Assembly (NCBI GenBank): GCA_035548055.1
Contig: DASZTL010000064.1
Location: forward strand, 1-18,251
From: DASZTV01 sp035548055
Lineage (GTDB): Bacteria > Actinomycetota > Actinomycetes > JAFAQI01
Length of the DNA stretch: 18,251 nt
Direction of reading: 5' to 3'
Below the pieces are notes generated by a model. The model ran no database searches. It saw only the letters and a list, made by a program, of their open reading frames with translations, and was not told the DNA's origin. Numbering within the stretch: the first letter of the stretch is position 1; each line of letters starts with the position of its first letter. The translations under genes were made by a program, and so were the position numbers. Shown in pieces: positions 6,977-14,317 of the stretch.

Positions 6977-8521
6977 TCAGGGCATCGCATACGTCTGACG
7001 GCCGTAGCGGAAGCAGCTGCAGTTGCCATCCCAGTTGATCGGCTTGTAGAAGGCGGGAGCGTTGTTCCGGCGCGCGTTCGAAAAGGTCGAGCGGCCGTTG
7101 AGGTTCAGCATGCTCTCGAACCCGCCGCCGATGCTCGCGATCGCGCTGCTCACGGCAGCACCGTCGGGGTCGGCGCCGGTCAGCTCTAGGGCCTTCTCGT
7201 ACAGGAACACCGCCTCACAGGCGTTGTACGCGTACCCGAAGTCAGCGGCCGACCGCGGCTTGACGCCCTGCGAGCGCAGCAGAGAGACGCACCTTCGTTG
7301 GCTCGCGTTCGGCTTCGGGTTGTAGGTCGGCGGGACGTCTTGGCTCGGCAGCCAGCCGTAGCCGTGGGTGTTGCGCATCTCGGCTTTCGGTGCCTCGCCG
7401 CCGATGATCGCGAGCTGGGCGAGGGAGGAGACGATCCAGCCCGGGTAATAGCCCTGCGTCTGCGCCACCGTCGTGATGATGTAGAGCGCGGGAGCCTCCG
7501 ACACCATCACGAACGAGATCCGGTTGACGCCGGCGCTGTGGAACTTCAGCAGGGCGGAGGTGACCCCGGACACGATCGCTGCCGTGCCGGCATTGTTGCC
7601 GGTCCCGCATGACGTCGTGTACTCGAGAGCGACGTTGATGTGGTGCGCGGCCAGGTAAGGACGCACCTCGCCCTTCCACGCCGAGAGCGTGCCGGGACAG
7701 TTGTCGAGGACGATGCCGAGCTTGTCTTGCGGCGTCAGGAAGCCCGTCTTGATCGCGCCTTCGAACTTCGCGAGGGACCGCACACCGATGGTCGGTACGT
7801 CGAGCGACCAGAACAACGGGTACTGGGCGAGCACGGAGTTGCTCGGCACGTTGAAGCCGTTCGACAGATGCGGGATCCCCTTCTTCGCCAGGCAGCTCTC
7901 GAGGTTCGGCTCATAGGTGAACTGGTAGCCGAGGACCGCGGCGACCTGGTGATCCTGGGTGAAGGTGGCGCACGCGGCCTGGAAGTCGTTGGACCAGTTG
8001 CTGGCACCGGTGTCCGTGTGCGCGAAGACCGCCTTGAGCTGACGGCCGGCGATGCCGCCCTTCTTGTTGAGTGCGTTGACGAGCGCCGTGTCGACACCCG
8101 TCTCAGAGATCGTGTTGCCGAGCGAGGCTCCTGTGCTCGCCGCGTTGCTGGTGCCGCTGATGATGAACCCGACGGTCAACGGCCCGGTCTGCCGCGGCGA
8201 GCGGGACGCCCCCGGCTTGCCCCCTGACCTCGTCGGCGCGCGCTGCACGCCGTCCGGGCCCGCTGAGTCCTGTCGTCCGGCGGTCGGCGTCGGGTTTGAG
8301 CCGGTGTCGGCGCCGAGCCCACGGCCGGTTGACGTCTCATCCGGCGTCGTCCCCGTGCCGGTCTGCGGGACGGCCTGGCTCGGGACGCTCAGGCCGTCGT
8401 CGGTGGAGCCAACCGCCTGCTCTTGGGTCGCGCCCATCTCGACGGTGCTGCCGCATCCGGTGAGCAGAGCGATGGACACAGCGATCACGCCGAGTGCCGG
8501 CCTGCGAGCCGCGAGCTTCAT
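6977..8521 (-). CDS. Substrate-binding lipoprotein, Leu/Ile/Val-type (periplasmic binding protein type 1 fold)
   Basis: The 514-residue protein starts with a lipoprotein signal peptide (MKLAARRP, a hydrophobic stretch, then the lipobox LLTGC), so Cys23 would be lipid-modified and the protein anchored outside the membrane. Residues about 24-112 are a Gly/Thr/Pro/Ser-rich linker. From about 115 (LTVGFIISG) it resembles Peripla_BP_6 ligand-binding proteins of branched-chain-amino-acid-type ABC importers, with several Cys that may form disulfides, including a C-terminal NCSCF. The start was chosen because the ATG overlaps the synthetase stop (ATGA) and yields a proper signal peptide; the frame remains open 67 codons further upstream inside the synthetase gene. 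No permease or ATPase gene is present in the window. Coupling to an acyl-CoA synthetase suggests the ligand is a precursor of a carboxylic acid. It could instead be a receptor rather than an importer part. Confidence 0.88.
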   Translation of the reverse strand: MKLAARRPALGVIAVSIALLTGCGSTVEMGATQEQAVGSTDDGLSVPSQAVPQTGTGTTPDETSTGRGLGADTGSNPTPTAGRQDSAGPDGVQRAPTRSGGKPGASRSPRQTGPLTVGFIISGTSNAASTGASLGNTISETGVDTALVNALNKKGGIAGRQLKAVFAHTDTGASNWSNDFQAACATFTQDHQVAAVLGYQFTYEPNLESCLAKKGIPHLSNGFNVPSNSVLAQYPLFWSLDVPTIGVRSLAKFEGAIKTGFLTPQDKLGIVLDNCPGTLSAWKGEVRPYLAAHHINVALEYTTSCGTGNNAGTAAIVSGVTSALLKFHSAGVNRISFVMVSEAPALYIITTVAQTQGYYPGWIVSSLAQLAIIGGEAPKAEMRNTHGYGWLPSQDVPPTYNPKPNASQRRCVSLLRSQGVKPRSAADFGYAYNACEAVFLYEKALELTGADPDGAAVSSAIASIGGGFESMLNLNGRSTFSNARRNNAPAFYKPINWDGNCSCFRYGRQTYAMP

Positions 8522-10065
8522 GCAGTCGCCGCAGCGAGCTCGTCGCGAAGAACCCGCTTCAACACCTTGCCCGCACCGGAGACCGGCAGCGCTTCGGTGA
8601 AGGTCACGACCCGCGGCACCTTGTAGCCCGCGATCCGCTCGCGCACGAAGCTGACGAGCTCCTCGCCGGTCGCTTCGCTTCCAGGTTGGCGCACGATGAC
8701 GGCGTGGACGATCTCGCCCCACTTGTCGTCGGGTACGCCGATCACCGCGGCGGCCGCTACGGCGGGGTGCGCGCAGAGCGCGTTCTCGACTTCGGCGGAG
8801 TAGATGTTCTCACCACCGCTGATGATCATGTCCTTGATCCGGTCGACGACGTAGAGGTACCCGTCTGCATCGAGGTAGCCCGCGTCACCGGTGTGCATGC
8901 CGTCCGGCTGCAGCGCAGCCGCCGTCTCTTCGGGACGACGCCAGTAGCCGAGCATCACGTGCGGTCCGGCCACGACGATCTCCCCCACCTCACCGGTGGC
9001 GGCCTCGGCCCCGTCTTCGCGGACGACCCGCACCATCGAATGCGGTGCGGCGCGCCCGGCGGAGCGACGCCGAGACGGCTGCCCAGGCCGGTCGATGTGG
9101 TCCTCCGGGGAGAGCAGGGTGGCGACAGGCGACAGCTCGGTCATGCCGTAGGCCTGGCTGAAGCCGACATTGGGGAACGCCGTCATCGCCCGACCCAACA
9201 GGTCATCGTCGATCGGCGAGGCGCCGTAGATGATGCGTTCGAGACTCGAGACGTCGTACTCCGGCCGGGCGGGGTCGTCGGTGACGAGCTGGATCATCGT
9301 CGGCACGAGGAGCACCTCCGTCACGCCGTGATCCTGAATCGCCTGCAGGACGAGCCTCACGTCGAAGTGGGACACGATCACGTGCTCGCCGCCGAGCTGC
9401 AGCACCGAGTACCACGCCGCCAGGTCGGCGAGATGGAACATCGGTGCTGCGTGCAGGTACTTCGATCGCGGATTGACGAACGAGCCTGAGGCCATCGACC
9501 CGAGCGCCGAGGTCAGCAGGTTCGCGGCGCTGAGCATCACGCCTTTGGGCTGTCCGGTGGTGCCGCCCGTATAGAAGAGGCCGACCATCTCATGATCGCT
9601 CGGCGCCCGGTCGGTGATCGGCTCGCTCCCGGCGATCAACTCCTCCATCGCCAGCATCCCGGGCGGAGTCTCCGCCTCGCCCAGGTACACCAACGTGTGG
9701 AGGTGGTCGACGTCGGCGAGCAGCCGCTCACCCACCGCTGCGAACATGTCGTCGACGAACAAGATGCCCGTCTCGGAGTCGCTGAGAGCGAAGCCGAGCT
9801 CGGGCGGCGCCCACCGGATGTTCTGTGGATTCACGACGCCGCCGGCCCACGCCGTACCGAGCAGGAAGTCGGAGTAGCGGTCGGAGTTCAAAGCGAGGAT
9901 CGCGACTCGATCGCCGTCGGCCACACCAAGGTTGCGCAATGCGCCGCCCAGTCGCGCCACTCGGTCGTAGACCTGAGCGTGCGTGTGCGTACGGTCGCGA
10001 TACCTCGTCATGGGTGAGTCCGGGGCCTGCTGCACGGTGCGATGCAAGGCTCGGGTGAGTGTCAT
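8518..10065 (-). CDS. Acyl-CoA synthetase, AMP-forming (FadD/ANL superfamily)
   Basis: The 515-residue enzyme should activate a carboxylic acid with ATP and CoA through an acyl-adenylate. The motifs are in order: phosphate-binding loop YTGGTTGQPKG (165-175), GASPI (281-285), QAYGMTE (304-310), HTGDAGYLD (391-399), the hinge region DRIKDMIISGGENIYSAEVE (408-427), and the C-terminal lysine Lys500 in SGAGKVLKR. The length is typical. A basic stretch around 331-336 (SRRRSAGR) sits where relatives usually have RPGSAGR. GAGAGGA precedes the ATG by five bases, and the gene starts ten bases after the TetR stop. It overlaps the lipoprotein gene by ATGA. It can supply CoA thioesters to the plus-strand beta-oxidation operon, which has no synthetase of its own. 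The acid is unknown. Confidence 0.94.
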   Translation of the reverse strand: MTLTRALHRTVQQAPDSPMTRYRDRTHTHAQVYDRVARLGGALRNLGVADGDRVAILALNSDRYSDFLLGTAWAGGVVNPQNIRWAPPELGFALSDSETGILFVDDMFAAVGERLLADVDHLHTLVYLGEAETPPGMLAMEELIAGSEPITDRAPSDHEMVGLFYTGGTTGQPKGVMLSAANLLTSALGSMASGSFVNPRSKYLHAAPMFHLADLAAWYSVLQLGGEHVIVSHFDVRLVLQAIQDHGVTEVLLVPTMIQLVTDDPARPEYDVSSLERIIYGASPIDDDLLGRAMTAFPNVGFSQAYGMTELSPVATLLSPEDHIDRPGQPSRRRSAGRAAPHSMVRVVREDGAEAATGEVGEIVVAGPHVMLGYWRRPEETAAALQPDGMHTGDAGYLDADGYLYVVDRIKDMIISGGENIYSAEVENALCAHPAVAAAAVIGVPDDKWGEIVHAVIVRQPGSEATGEELVSFVRERIAGYKVPRVVTFTEALPVSGAGKVLKRVLRDELAAATA

Positions 10066-10075
10066 GCGGTTCCTC

Positions 10076-10726
10076 TCATAGCGCCTTGCGCTTCAGCGGC
10101 ACGGGGGCGCGGATGCCGTCGGTGAACAACGTGAGGTACTCGGCGACGGCCTCGGCGAAACCCACGCCGGACTCGCGCAGCACCCTTGGGTCGAGCAGAC
10201 GTCGCATCGCAGCGTCGAACGTCTCGGCCGCGATGCGGGGATGGATCTCCTTGAACTCACCCGAGTCGATGCCCTCGAGGAGCATGTTCTCGACGACGCC
10301 ATGCGCGAAACGAAAGTGCGTCGCCAGCAGGTCGGCGGCCTCCGGAAACGCCGCCAAGTCCTCGGAGAAGGCGAGCGTCGCGCGATGCAGCTCGCTGAGT
10401 CCCTGCAGCAGGAACGCGCGCAGCCGGTCGAGCAGGGCCTCCTCTCGCCGAGCCGCGTCGTGCGCGACGCGAGCCAGCCGGCGCAGCACGCGGTCGATGA
10501 CGATGAGAACCAGGGCTTCCTTGCTGTCCGCAATCTCGTAGAGGGTCCGGCGCGAGCAGCGAAGGCGCTGGGCGATGGTGCCGACGGTGAGCTCGCGAAA
10601 CCCCTCGGTCAGGACGATCGTCTCCAGACCGTCGAGGATCTCCAGGTGTCGCGGCCCGAGGGACTTGCCGGCCATCAGATCGGCCGGGGCCGGCGCCACG
10701 GAGACCCTCGACGCGACACCCACCAT
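10076..10726 (-). CDS. TetR-family transcriptional regulator of the synthetase/lipoprotein/esterase operon
   Basis: As called, this is a 216-residue protein. The helix-turn-helix is around 48-66 (LTVGTIAQRLRCSRRTLYEI), followed by DSKEALVLIVIDRVLRR, as usual for TetR. The C-terminal helical domain would bind an effector. I chose the ATG at 10726 because a good -10 (TACAGT) ends seven bases before it, which would make the mRNA leaderless. The frame continues to a TTG 12 codons upstream, and an internal ATG lies 17 codons downstream at 10675. It is first in the minus-strand operon, ten bases before the synthetase gene, and divergent from the serine hydrolase. An inverted repeat overlapping its own promoter suggests that it controls both directions. 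Confidence 0.88.
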   Translation of the reverse strand: MVGVASRVSVAPAPADLMAGKSLGPRHLEILDGLETIVLTEGFRELTVGTIAQRLRCSRRTLYEIADSKEALVLIVIDRVLRRLARVAHDAARREEALLDRLRAFLLQGLSELHRATLAFSEDLAAFPEAADLLATHFRFAHGVVENMLLEGIDSGEFKEIHPRIAAETFDAAMRRLLDPRVLRESGVGFAEAVAEYLTLFTDGIRAPVPLKRKAL

Positions 10727-10728
10727 GC

Positions 10729-10758
10729 GCGGTACTGTAGAGCCGGTCTTGGTACCGC
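10729..10758. promoter_or_regulatory. Inverted repeat across the divergent promoters, candidate TetR operator
   Basis: GCGGTAC (10729-10735) and GTACCGC (10752-10758) are exact reverse complements separated by 16 bases. The repeat covers the -10 and touches the -35 of the leaderless TetR promoter and lies just upstream of the serine hydrolase ribosome site, so a bound repressor could block both genes. The length of about 30 bp suits a TetR dimer or paired dimers. The binding protein is inferred from position. Confidence 0.55.
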
Positions 10759-10762
10759 ACAA
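10734..10762 (-). promoter_or_regulatory. Promoter of the TetR/synthetase operon, probably leaderless
   Basis: Reading the minus strand, TTGTGC (10762-10757) is a partial -35, followed by a 17-base spacer and TACAGT (10739-10734), a good -10. Seven bases after the -10 comes the ATG at 10726, so transcription may begin at the start codon itself. No ribosome site is present upstream of that ATG, which supports a leaderless mRNA, a common arrangement in actinobacteria. Confidence 0.5.
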
Positions 10763-10773
10763 GGGAGGGGCCC

Positions 10774-12048
10774 GTGACCACGCGCACGGTCCACGCAGGA
10801 CACGGCTTCACCGCGCCCGGGTTCGAGCCGGTCCGCGACCTTCTGGCCGCCTCACCGAAGATCGGCGCCGGCGGGGCCGCCTTCGCGGCCTACGTCGACG
10901 GCGAGCTCGTGCTCGACGTACATGCCGGCAACGCGCGGCTCGATCAACCGTGGGAGTCCGACACCCTCGCGGTGCTGATGTCGGTGACGAAGTCGTTCAT
11001 GGCGTTCTGCCTGCAGATCCTCGACGATCGTGGCGAGCTCGACATCGAGGCGAAGATCGGACGGTACTGGCCGGAGTTCGCCACCAACGGCAAGGAAGAC
11101 ATCACCGTCCGACAGGTGCAGATGCACAGCGCCGGCCTGATCCGCGTCCCCCCGCAGCTGCGTTTGATGGAGGGTGACGGCGAGGGCTGGGACGCCTACG
11201 ACGAGATCGCCGACGCGCTGGCCGGTGAGTCACCGGTCTGGGAGCCGGGGACCGATCACGGGTATCACGCGCTGACCTACGGCTGGCTGGCCGGTGAGAT
11301 CCTGCGGCGGATCACGGGCATGTCACCGGGAGCGTTCTTCCGTCAGGAGGTCGTCGACCCGCTCGGACTTGACATCCACCTCGGTCTCGACGACGCCGCG
11401 TTCGCGAGGCTCGCCCACATCATCGACTTCGACCCGGACGACATGGCGCTCACGCAGCGGCTGTTGATGCCACGCCTCACCAAGGCCACGACTGATCCGG
11501 CGACCTATGCGGGGATGGCCTTCGGTGGCACCGGAGGCGGCCATTCGGTGATCTCGGACGTCGTCGCGCTGACCGAGCACGGCGGCATCCTGCGCGCCGA
11601 GGTGATGTCGAGCAGCGCGTGCTCGACGGCGGCGGCGCTTGCACGCTTCTGGTCGGTCTTGGCGCTGGGCGGTGAGGTCGACGGCCGCCGACTGGTGTCA
11701 CCGGACTCGATCCGCAAGTGGACGACTCCGGTGATCCGCGGCGGCGACCGCGTCCTGACCCAGTCACTGCCCGGCTGGATGGTCAAGCTCGGCAAGCTCG
11801 AGAAGGTGACCGCAGTCACCCGGACGCTGGGCTACCTCTACAACGACGCTCCCGCGAAAGGCCCGCGGGCGTTCGGGCCGACGCCGACGGCGTTCGGCGG
11901 GCTGGGCGCAGGTGGCCAGGTCGGCTTTGCCGATCCGGTACGGCGGGTGAGCGGCGGCTTCGTCCGCAACGCCCTCACCCACAAGCCGGACCTCGGCAAC
12001 GAGGTGATCGCTGCCTTCTACGAATGCCTCGACCGGCGGGGTTCGTGA
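10774..12048 (+). CDS. Beta-lactamase-fold serine hydrolase (class C/EstB-like esterase or lactonase)
   Basis: The 424-residue protein belongs to the serine beta-lactamase-like family that includes EstB-type esterases and lactonases. The SxxK motif is Ser70-Val-Thr-Lys73 (LMSVTKSF). The second motif is Tyr164 in YHALTYGWLAGEILRR, where Ala replaces the Asn of the classical YxN. The C-terminal glycine-rich site reads FGGLGAGGQVGFADP (from Phe374), where related proteins usually have FGHPGAGG. These changes fit esterase-type members better than true beta-lactamases. No signal peptide is seen, so it is probably cytoplasmic. The GTG start follows GGGAGG by about seven bases. It is divergent from the TetR/synthetase operon and shares its regulatory region, so a joint role in opening an ester or lactone is likely. 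It ends 44 bp before the convergent protease gene, and I find no clear terminator there. Confidence 0.9.
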   Translation: MTTRTVHAGHGFTAPGFEPVRDLLAASPKIGAGGAAFAAYVDGELVLDVHAGNARLDQPWESDTLAVLMSVTKSFMAFCLQILDDRGELDIEAKIGRYWPEFATNGKEDITVRQVQMHSAGLIRVPPQLRLMEGDGEGWDAYDEIADALAGESPVWEPGTDHGYHALTYGWLAGEILRRITGMSPGAFFRQEVVDPLGLDIHLGLDDAAFARLAHIIDFDPDDMALTQRLLMPRLTKATTDPATYAGMAFGGTGGGHSVISDVVALTEHGGILRAEVMSSSACSTAAALARFWSVLALGGEVDGRRLVSPDSIRKWTTPVIRGGDRVLTQSLPGWMVKLGKLEKVTAVTRTLGYLYNDAPAKGPRAFGPTPTAFGGLGAGGQVGFADPVRRVSGGFVRNALTHKPDLGNEVIAAFYECLDRRGS

Positions 12049-12092
12049 AGGGCCAGCCGTAGCGAGGCTATTGCCAACCCCTGACAAAGCGG

Positions 12093-13742
12093 TTACTGGG
12101 CGAACGAGGCGACGACCACGAGCGCGCTGATCGCGAGGCACAGCAGCGACAGCGTGTAGTTGATCAGGAACTGCGAGTTGCCGGCCGCCTTGCCGTGCGC
12201 GGGGATGACCTTGCGGAGCTCGAGGTAGGGACCGATGTCGCGGCGATACCACCCGGTCACCATGACCTCCTCGTTCGCGAACCGCCCGGCACGACAAAGC
12301 GCGAAGAAGGTCCGGAAGAAGGGCATCTGGTTCGTGTAGAGAACCGGGACGTATCCGCTGTCGTCCTGCACCACGATGTCGGCCGAGAACACGTAGCCCG
12401 GCATCGCGCGCCCGAGCACGCGTCCCTTGATGCTCACCGGGATGCCGGTGACGGGGCTGGCATCCATCCGGCTCAGCAGCGAGGTCACACGGTCGACCGG
12501 CGTGAACCCGGTGACCGGCGTACGAAGCAACGCGCGGGCTGTCAGCAGCACGCCGGCCACGAGACCGAACTCGCCGGCAAGCTGGAGATGCCCGTCATCG
12601 AAGCCGATGGCAAGCGCGATGAGCAGCGAGACGAACCCTAGGTAGCGCACCGGGAGCTCCCACCAGAACCGCGCCCGCGCGGCATCGACCTCTGGGCCGC
12701 GCGCCGACTTGAGGGCTGTCGCGTGCCAGCTGGTCGGCGCGCCCGGCAGGCCGCTGTTCTCCAACGCCGCGATGCGGTTGATGACGAGCGGGTGCGTCGA
12801 GAGCTTCTCGGTGAACCGCCCCCACGGGTTGATGGCGTCCCATCTCATCGCCGCCAGCGCGGCCTTCGGGTCGATGCCGGCTTCGATCGAGTCGATCAGG
12901 GCACCGTCGACATGGTCGTTGGCGATGCCGAACGACCTGACCGCCTGGAACCGATGTCCCTGGCGCTGGAGCGCCCGCGCCTCCTTCGTGCGCTTCGCCT
13001 CGATCAGCGCCTTCACCTGGATCGCCCGCGCTCGGTCCGCCTGACCGATGCCGTAGGCGATCTTCACGAGCGCTGAGCAAAGCGCCTCCCCGTCGCCCGT
13101 GCGCGCGCATGAGGCATGGTCGGCACCGAGCTCGCGGGCGCGGCTGAGCGCGAGCACCGCGAGTTGCGAGAGGAGGTAGCCGGCGTAAGCGACCCACCCG
13201 ACGGCCTGAGCCTGACCGCGCTGACCGCGAGCGATCACGTAGACGTAGTAGAGGACCATCGGGATGATCGCGGCGACCGTCATCACGATGAAGTCGCGGT
13301 TCTTGACGTGGCCGACCTCGTGGGCGATGACGGCCGCGAGCTCACGCTCGTCCAGCCGTTCCAGACATCCGCGCGAAACCCAGATCCGCGCGTCACCCTG
13401 CGTGCGACCGAAGGCGAAGGCGTTCGGGGTGCCGTCGTCGATCAGGCCGAGCTTCACCAGCGGGACACCCGCAGCTCGGCATTGTGCCGCCACGACGTCG
13501 CCGAGGGGGCCGGCGCCGACGTACCCGCTGCCGTCCGGAGCGTGCTGGAAGGTCTGGGCCGGCTGGACCCACTGGATGATCCAGGGGCCGAGCAGGTACT
13601 GCAGCACGACGAGCCCGACCGACAGGACGAGCGGTACCGCCGGCGGCACCGACGTGAACATCACGATCAGCCCGCCGACAAGTGCCAAGATCGTTGCCAG
13701 CGTGAACATCGACAGCGCCGAACGACGCCAGACGTAACCCAT
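12093..13742 (-). CDS. M48-family (HtpX-like) membrane zinc protease with extra C-terminal domain
   Basis: This 549-residue integral membrane protease has two N-terminal membrane segments (about 9-29 and 33-58). The zinc motif HEVGH is at 141-145 and the third zinc ligand is Glu204 in SRARELGADHAS. STHPLVINRIAAL (315-327) is also typical of M48. Further membrane segments are near 150-171, 183-200, 363-381 and 386-405. HtpX proteins are usually about 280-300 residues, so roughly 200 residues are additional. Residues 430-515 look like a small beta-rich, OB-like domain (for example VSIKGRVLGRAMPGYVFSAD, then a conserved-looking DDSGYVPVLY), followed by a last membrane helix at about 524-546. The ATG is preceded by GGGAGGA. 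It lies downstream of the PPOX gene with a 92-bp gap. A role in membrane protein quality control is inferred from the family; the extra domain's function is unknown. Confidence 0.9.
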   Translation of the reverse strand: MGYVWRRSALSMFTLATILALVGGLIVMFTSVPPAVPLVLSVGLVVLQYLLGPWIIQWVQPAQTFQHAPDGSGYVGAGPLGDVVAAQCRAAGVPLVKLGLIDDGTPNAFAFGRTQGDARIWVSRGCLERLDERELAAVIAHEVGHVKNRDFIVMTVAAIIPMVLYYVYVIARGQRGQAQAVGWVAYAGYLLSQLAVLALSRARELGADHASCARTGDGEALCSALVKIAYGIGQADRARAIQVKALIEAKRTKEARALQRQGHRFQAVRSFGIANDHVDGALIDSIEAGIDPKAALAAMRWDAINPWGRFTEKLSTHPLVINRIAALENSGLPGAPTSWHATALKSARGPEVDAARARFWWELPVRYLGFVSLLIALAIGFDDGHLQLAGEFGLVAGVLLTARALLRTPVTGFTPVDRVTSLLSRMDASPVTGIPVSIKGRVLGRAMPGYVFSADIVVQDDSGYVPVLYTNQMPFFRTFFALCRAGRFANEEVMVTGWYRRDIGPYLELRKVIPAHGKAAGNSQFLINYTLSLLCLAISALVVVASFAQ

Positions 13743-13793
13743 AGGTCCTCCCCGAACGACGCGCCCGGCCTAGGTAGGGCGTCAGGGAGATCA

Positions 13794-13807
13794 TCGCCTG
13801 TGGGCGA
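13794..13807. other. Small hairpin in the PPOX-protease gap
   Basis: TCGCC (13794-13798) and GGCGA (13803-13807) pair perfectly around TGTG. It is the only clear structure in the 92-bp gap between the PPOX stop and the protease start. There is no U-tract in either direction. It might lie in the protease leader or be chance in GC-rich DNA. I see no convincing promoter in this gap, so the protease may be co-transcribed with the PPOX gene. Confidence 0.25.
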
Positions 13808-13834
13808 CACAAATCAAGCAAGGTTCAACAGCGG

Positions 13835-14206
13835 TCAGTCGATACCGAACGCGTTGACCTTCTCGATGTGGATCCGGATGAACGCGGCGCCGAAGCCGCC
13901 CCCGAGCGCCTCTCCGCCCTCAGCGATCGCCTCGGCGCGACCTCGGATCTCCAGCATGCGCGGTCGCCAAGGGTCGACGGACTCGAGGTCGTCGATCACG
14001 ATCGCCGCCGAGGGATTGGCCTGCACATCGCGATACTTCTTGGTTCGAGCGACCCGGATGCCGCCGACGTCGATCGCGTTGTGCTCGGCGTTGTGCCGGA
14101 ATGTCGTCGGTACGACGTGTGGCTTGCCGTCGGCCGCAGCCGTCGCGATTCGGCCAAGCCGCTGGCCGGCGAGGTAGTCGATCTGCGCGGAGGTGAGCTC
14201 AGCCAT
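13835..14206 (-). CDS. Small PPOX-fold protein, probable F420/flavin-dependent oxidoreductase
   Basis: The 123-residue protein has the split-barrel pyridoxamine-phosphate-oxidase-like signature. LGRIATAAADGKPHVVPTTF (17-36) is the first strand pair, KKYRDVQANPSAAIVIDD (56-73) is the cofactor-binding segment, and PRMLEIRGRAE (82-92) is the dimer strand. This spacing matches the short actinobacterial PPOX proteins annotated as probable F420-dependent enzymes. Known relatives bind F420, FMN or haem, so the cofactor is not certain. The ATG has GGGGAG four to five bases upstream. It lies 111 bp downstream of the PucR regulator and precedes the M48 protease gene on the same strand. No substrate can be assigned. 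Confidence 0.85.
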   Translation of the reverse strand: MAELTSAQIDYLAGQRLGRIATAAADGKPHVVPTTFRHNAEHNAIDVGGIRVARTKKYRDVQANPSAAIVIDDLESVDPWRPRMLEIRGRAEAIAEGGEALGGGFGAAFIRIHIEKVNAFGID

Positions 14207-14240
14207 GTCTCCCCAAGGCTAAGCCCAACGACATCGGGAA

Positions 14241-14258
14241 CCGCCACAACTCTGGCGG
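14241..14258. other. Perfect hairpin upstream of the PPOX gene
   Basis: CCGCCA (14241-14246) and TGGCGG (14253-14258) are exact reverse complements around CAACTC. Together with the repeat at 14263-14282 it forms a pair of adjacent stem-loops in the 111-bp gap between the PucR stop and the PPOX start. There is no U-tract. It may act as a terminator for the PucR transcript or lie in the PPOX leader. Confidence 0.4.
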
Positions 14259-14262
14259 GGCC

Positions 14263-14282
14263 GTCGTGACAACGATCACGAC
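14263..14282. promoter_or_regulatory. Perfect 7-bp inverted repeat, operator or terminator stem
   Basis: GTCGTGA (14263-14269) and TCACGAC (14276-14282) are exact reverse complements separated by CAACGA. A possible minus-strand -35 TTGTCA (14272-14267) lies within it, though the matching -10 region (TTGTGG) is poor. It is either an operator for the PPOX gene or the first of two tandem stems ending the PucR operon. Confidence 0.45.
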
Positions 14283-14317
14283 CTGAGCTCGGTGGATCCA
14301 GTCGGCTCGCCAGTGGA

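Noticed and set aside
8522..8722. N-terminal extension of the binding lipoprotein
   Set aside because: It would bury the signal peptide 67 residues inside the protein and overlaps the synthetase C-terminus with its catalytic lysine.
10727..10762. TTG start for the second TetR protein
   Set aside because: It would place the start codon inside the proposed -35 element and adds residues outside the TetR domain.
12049..12092. Terminator between the serine hydrolase and the protease
   Set aside because: Only 4-bp stems such as AGCC/GGCT could be found, too weak to call.
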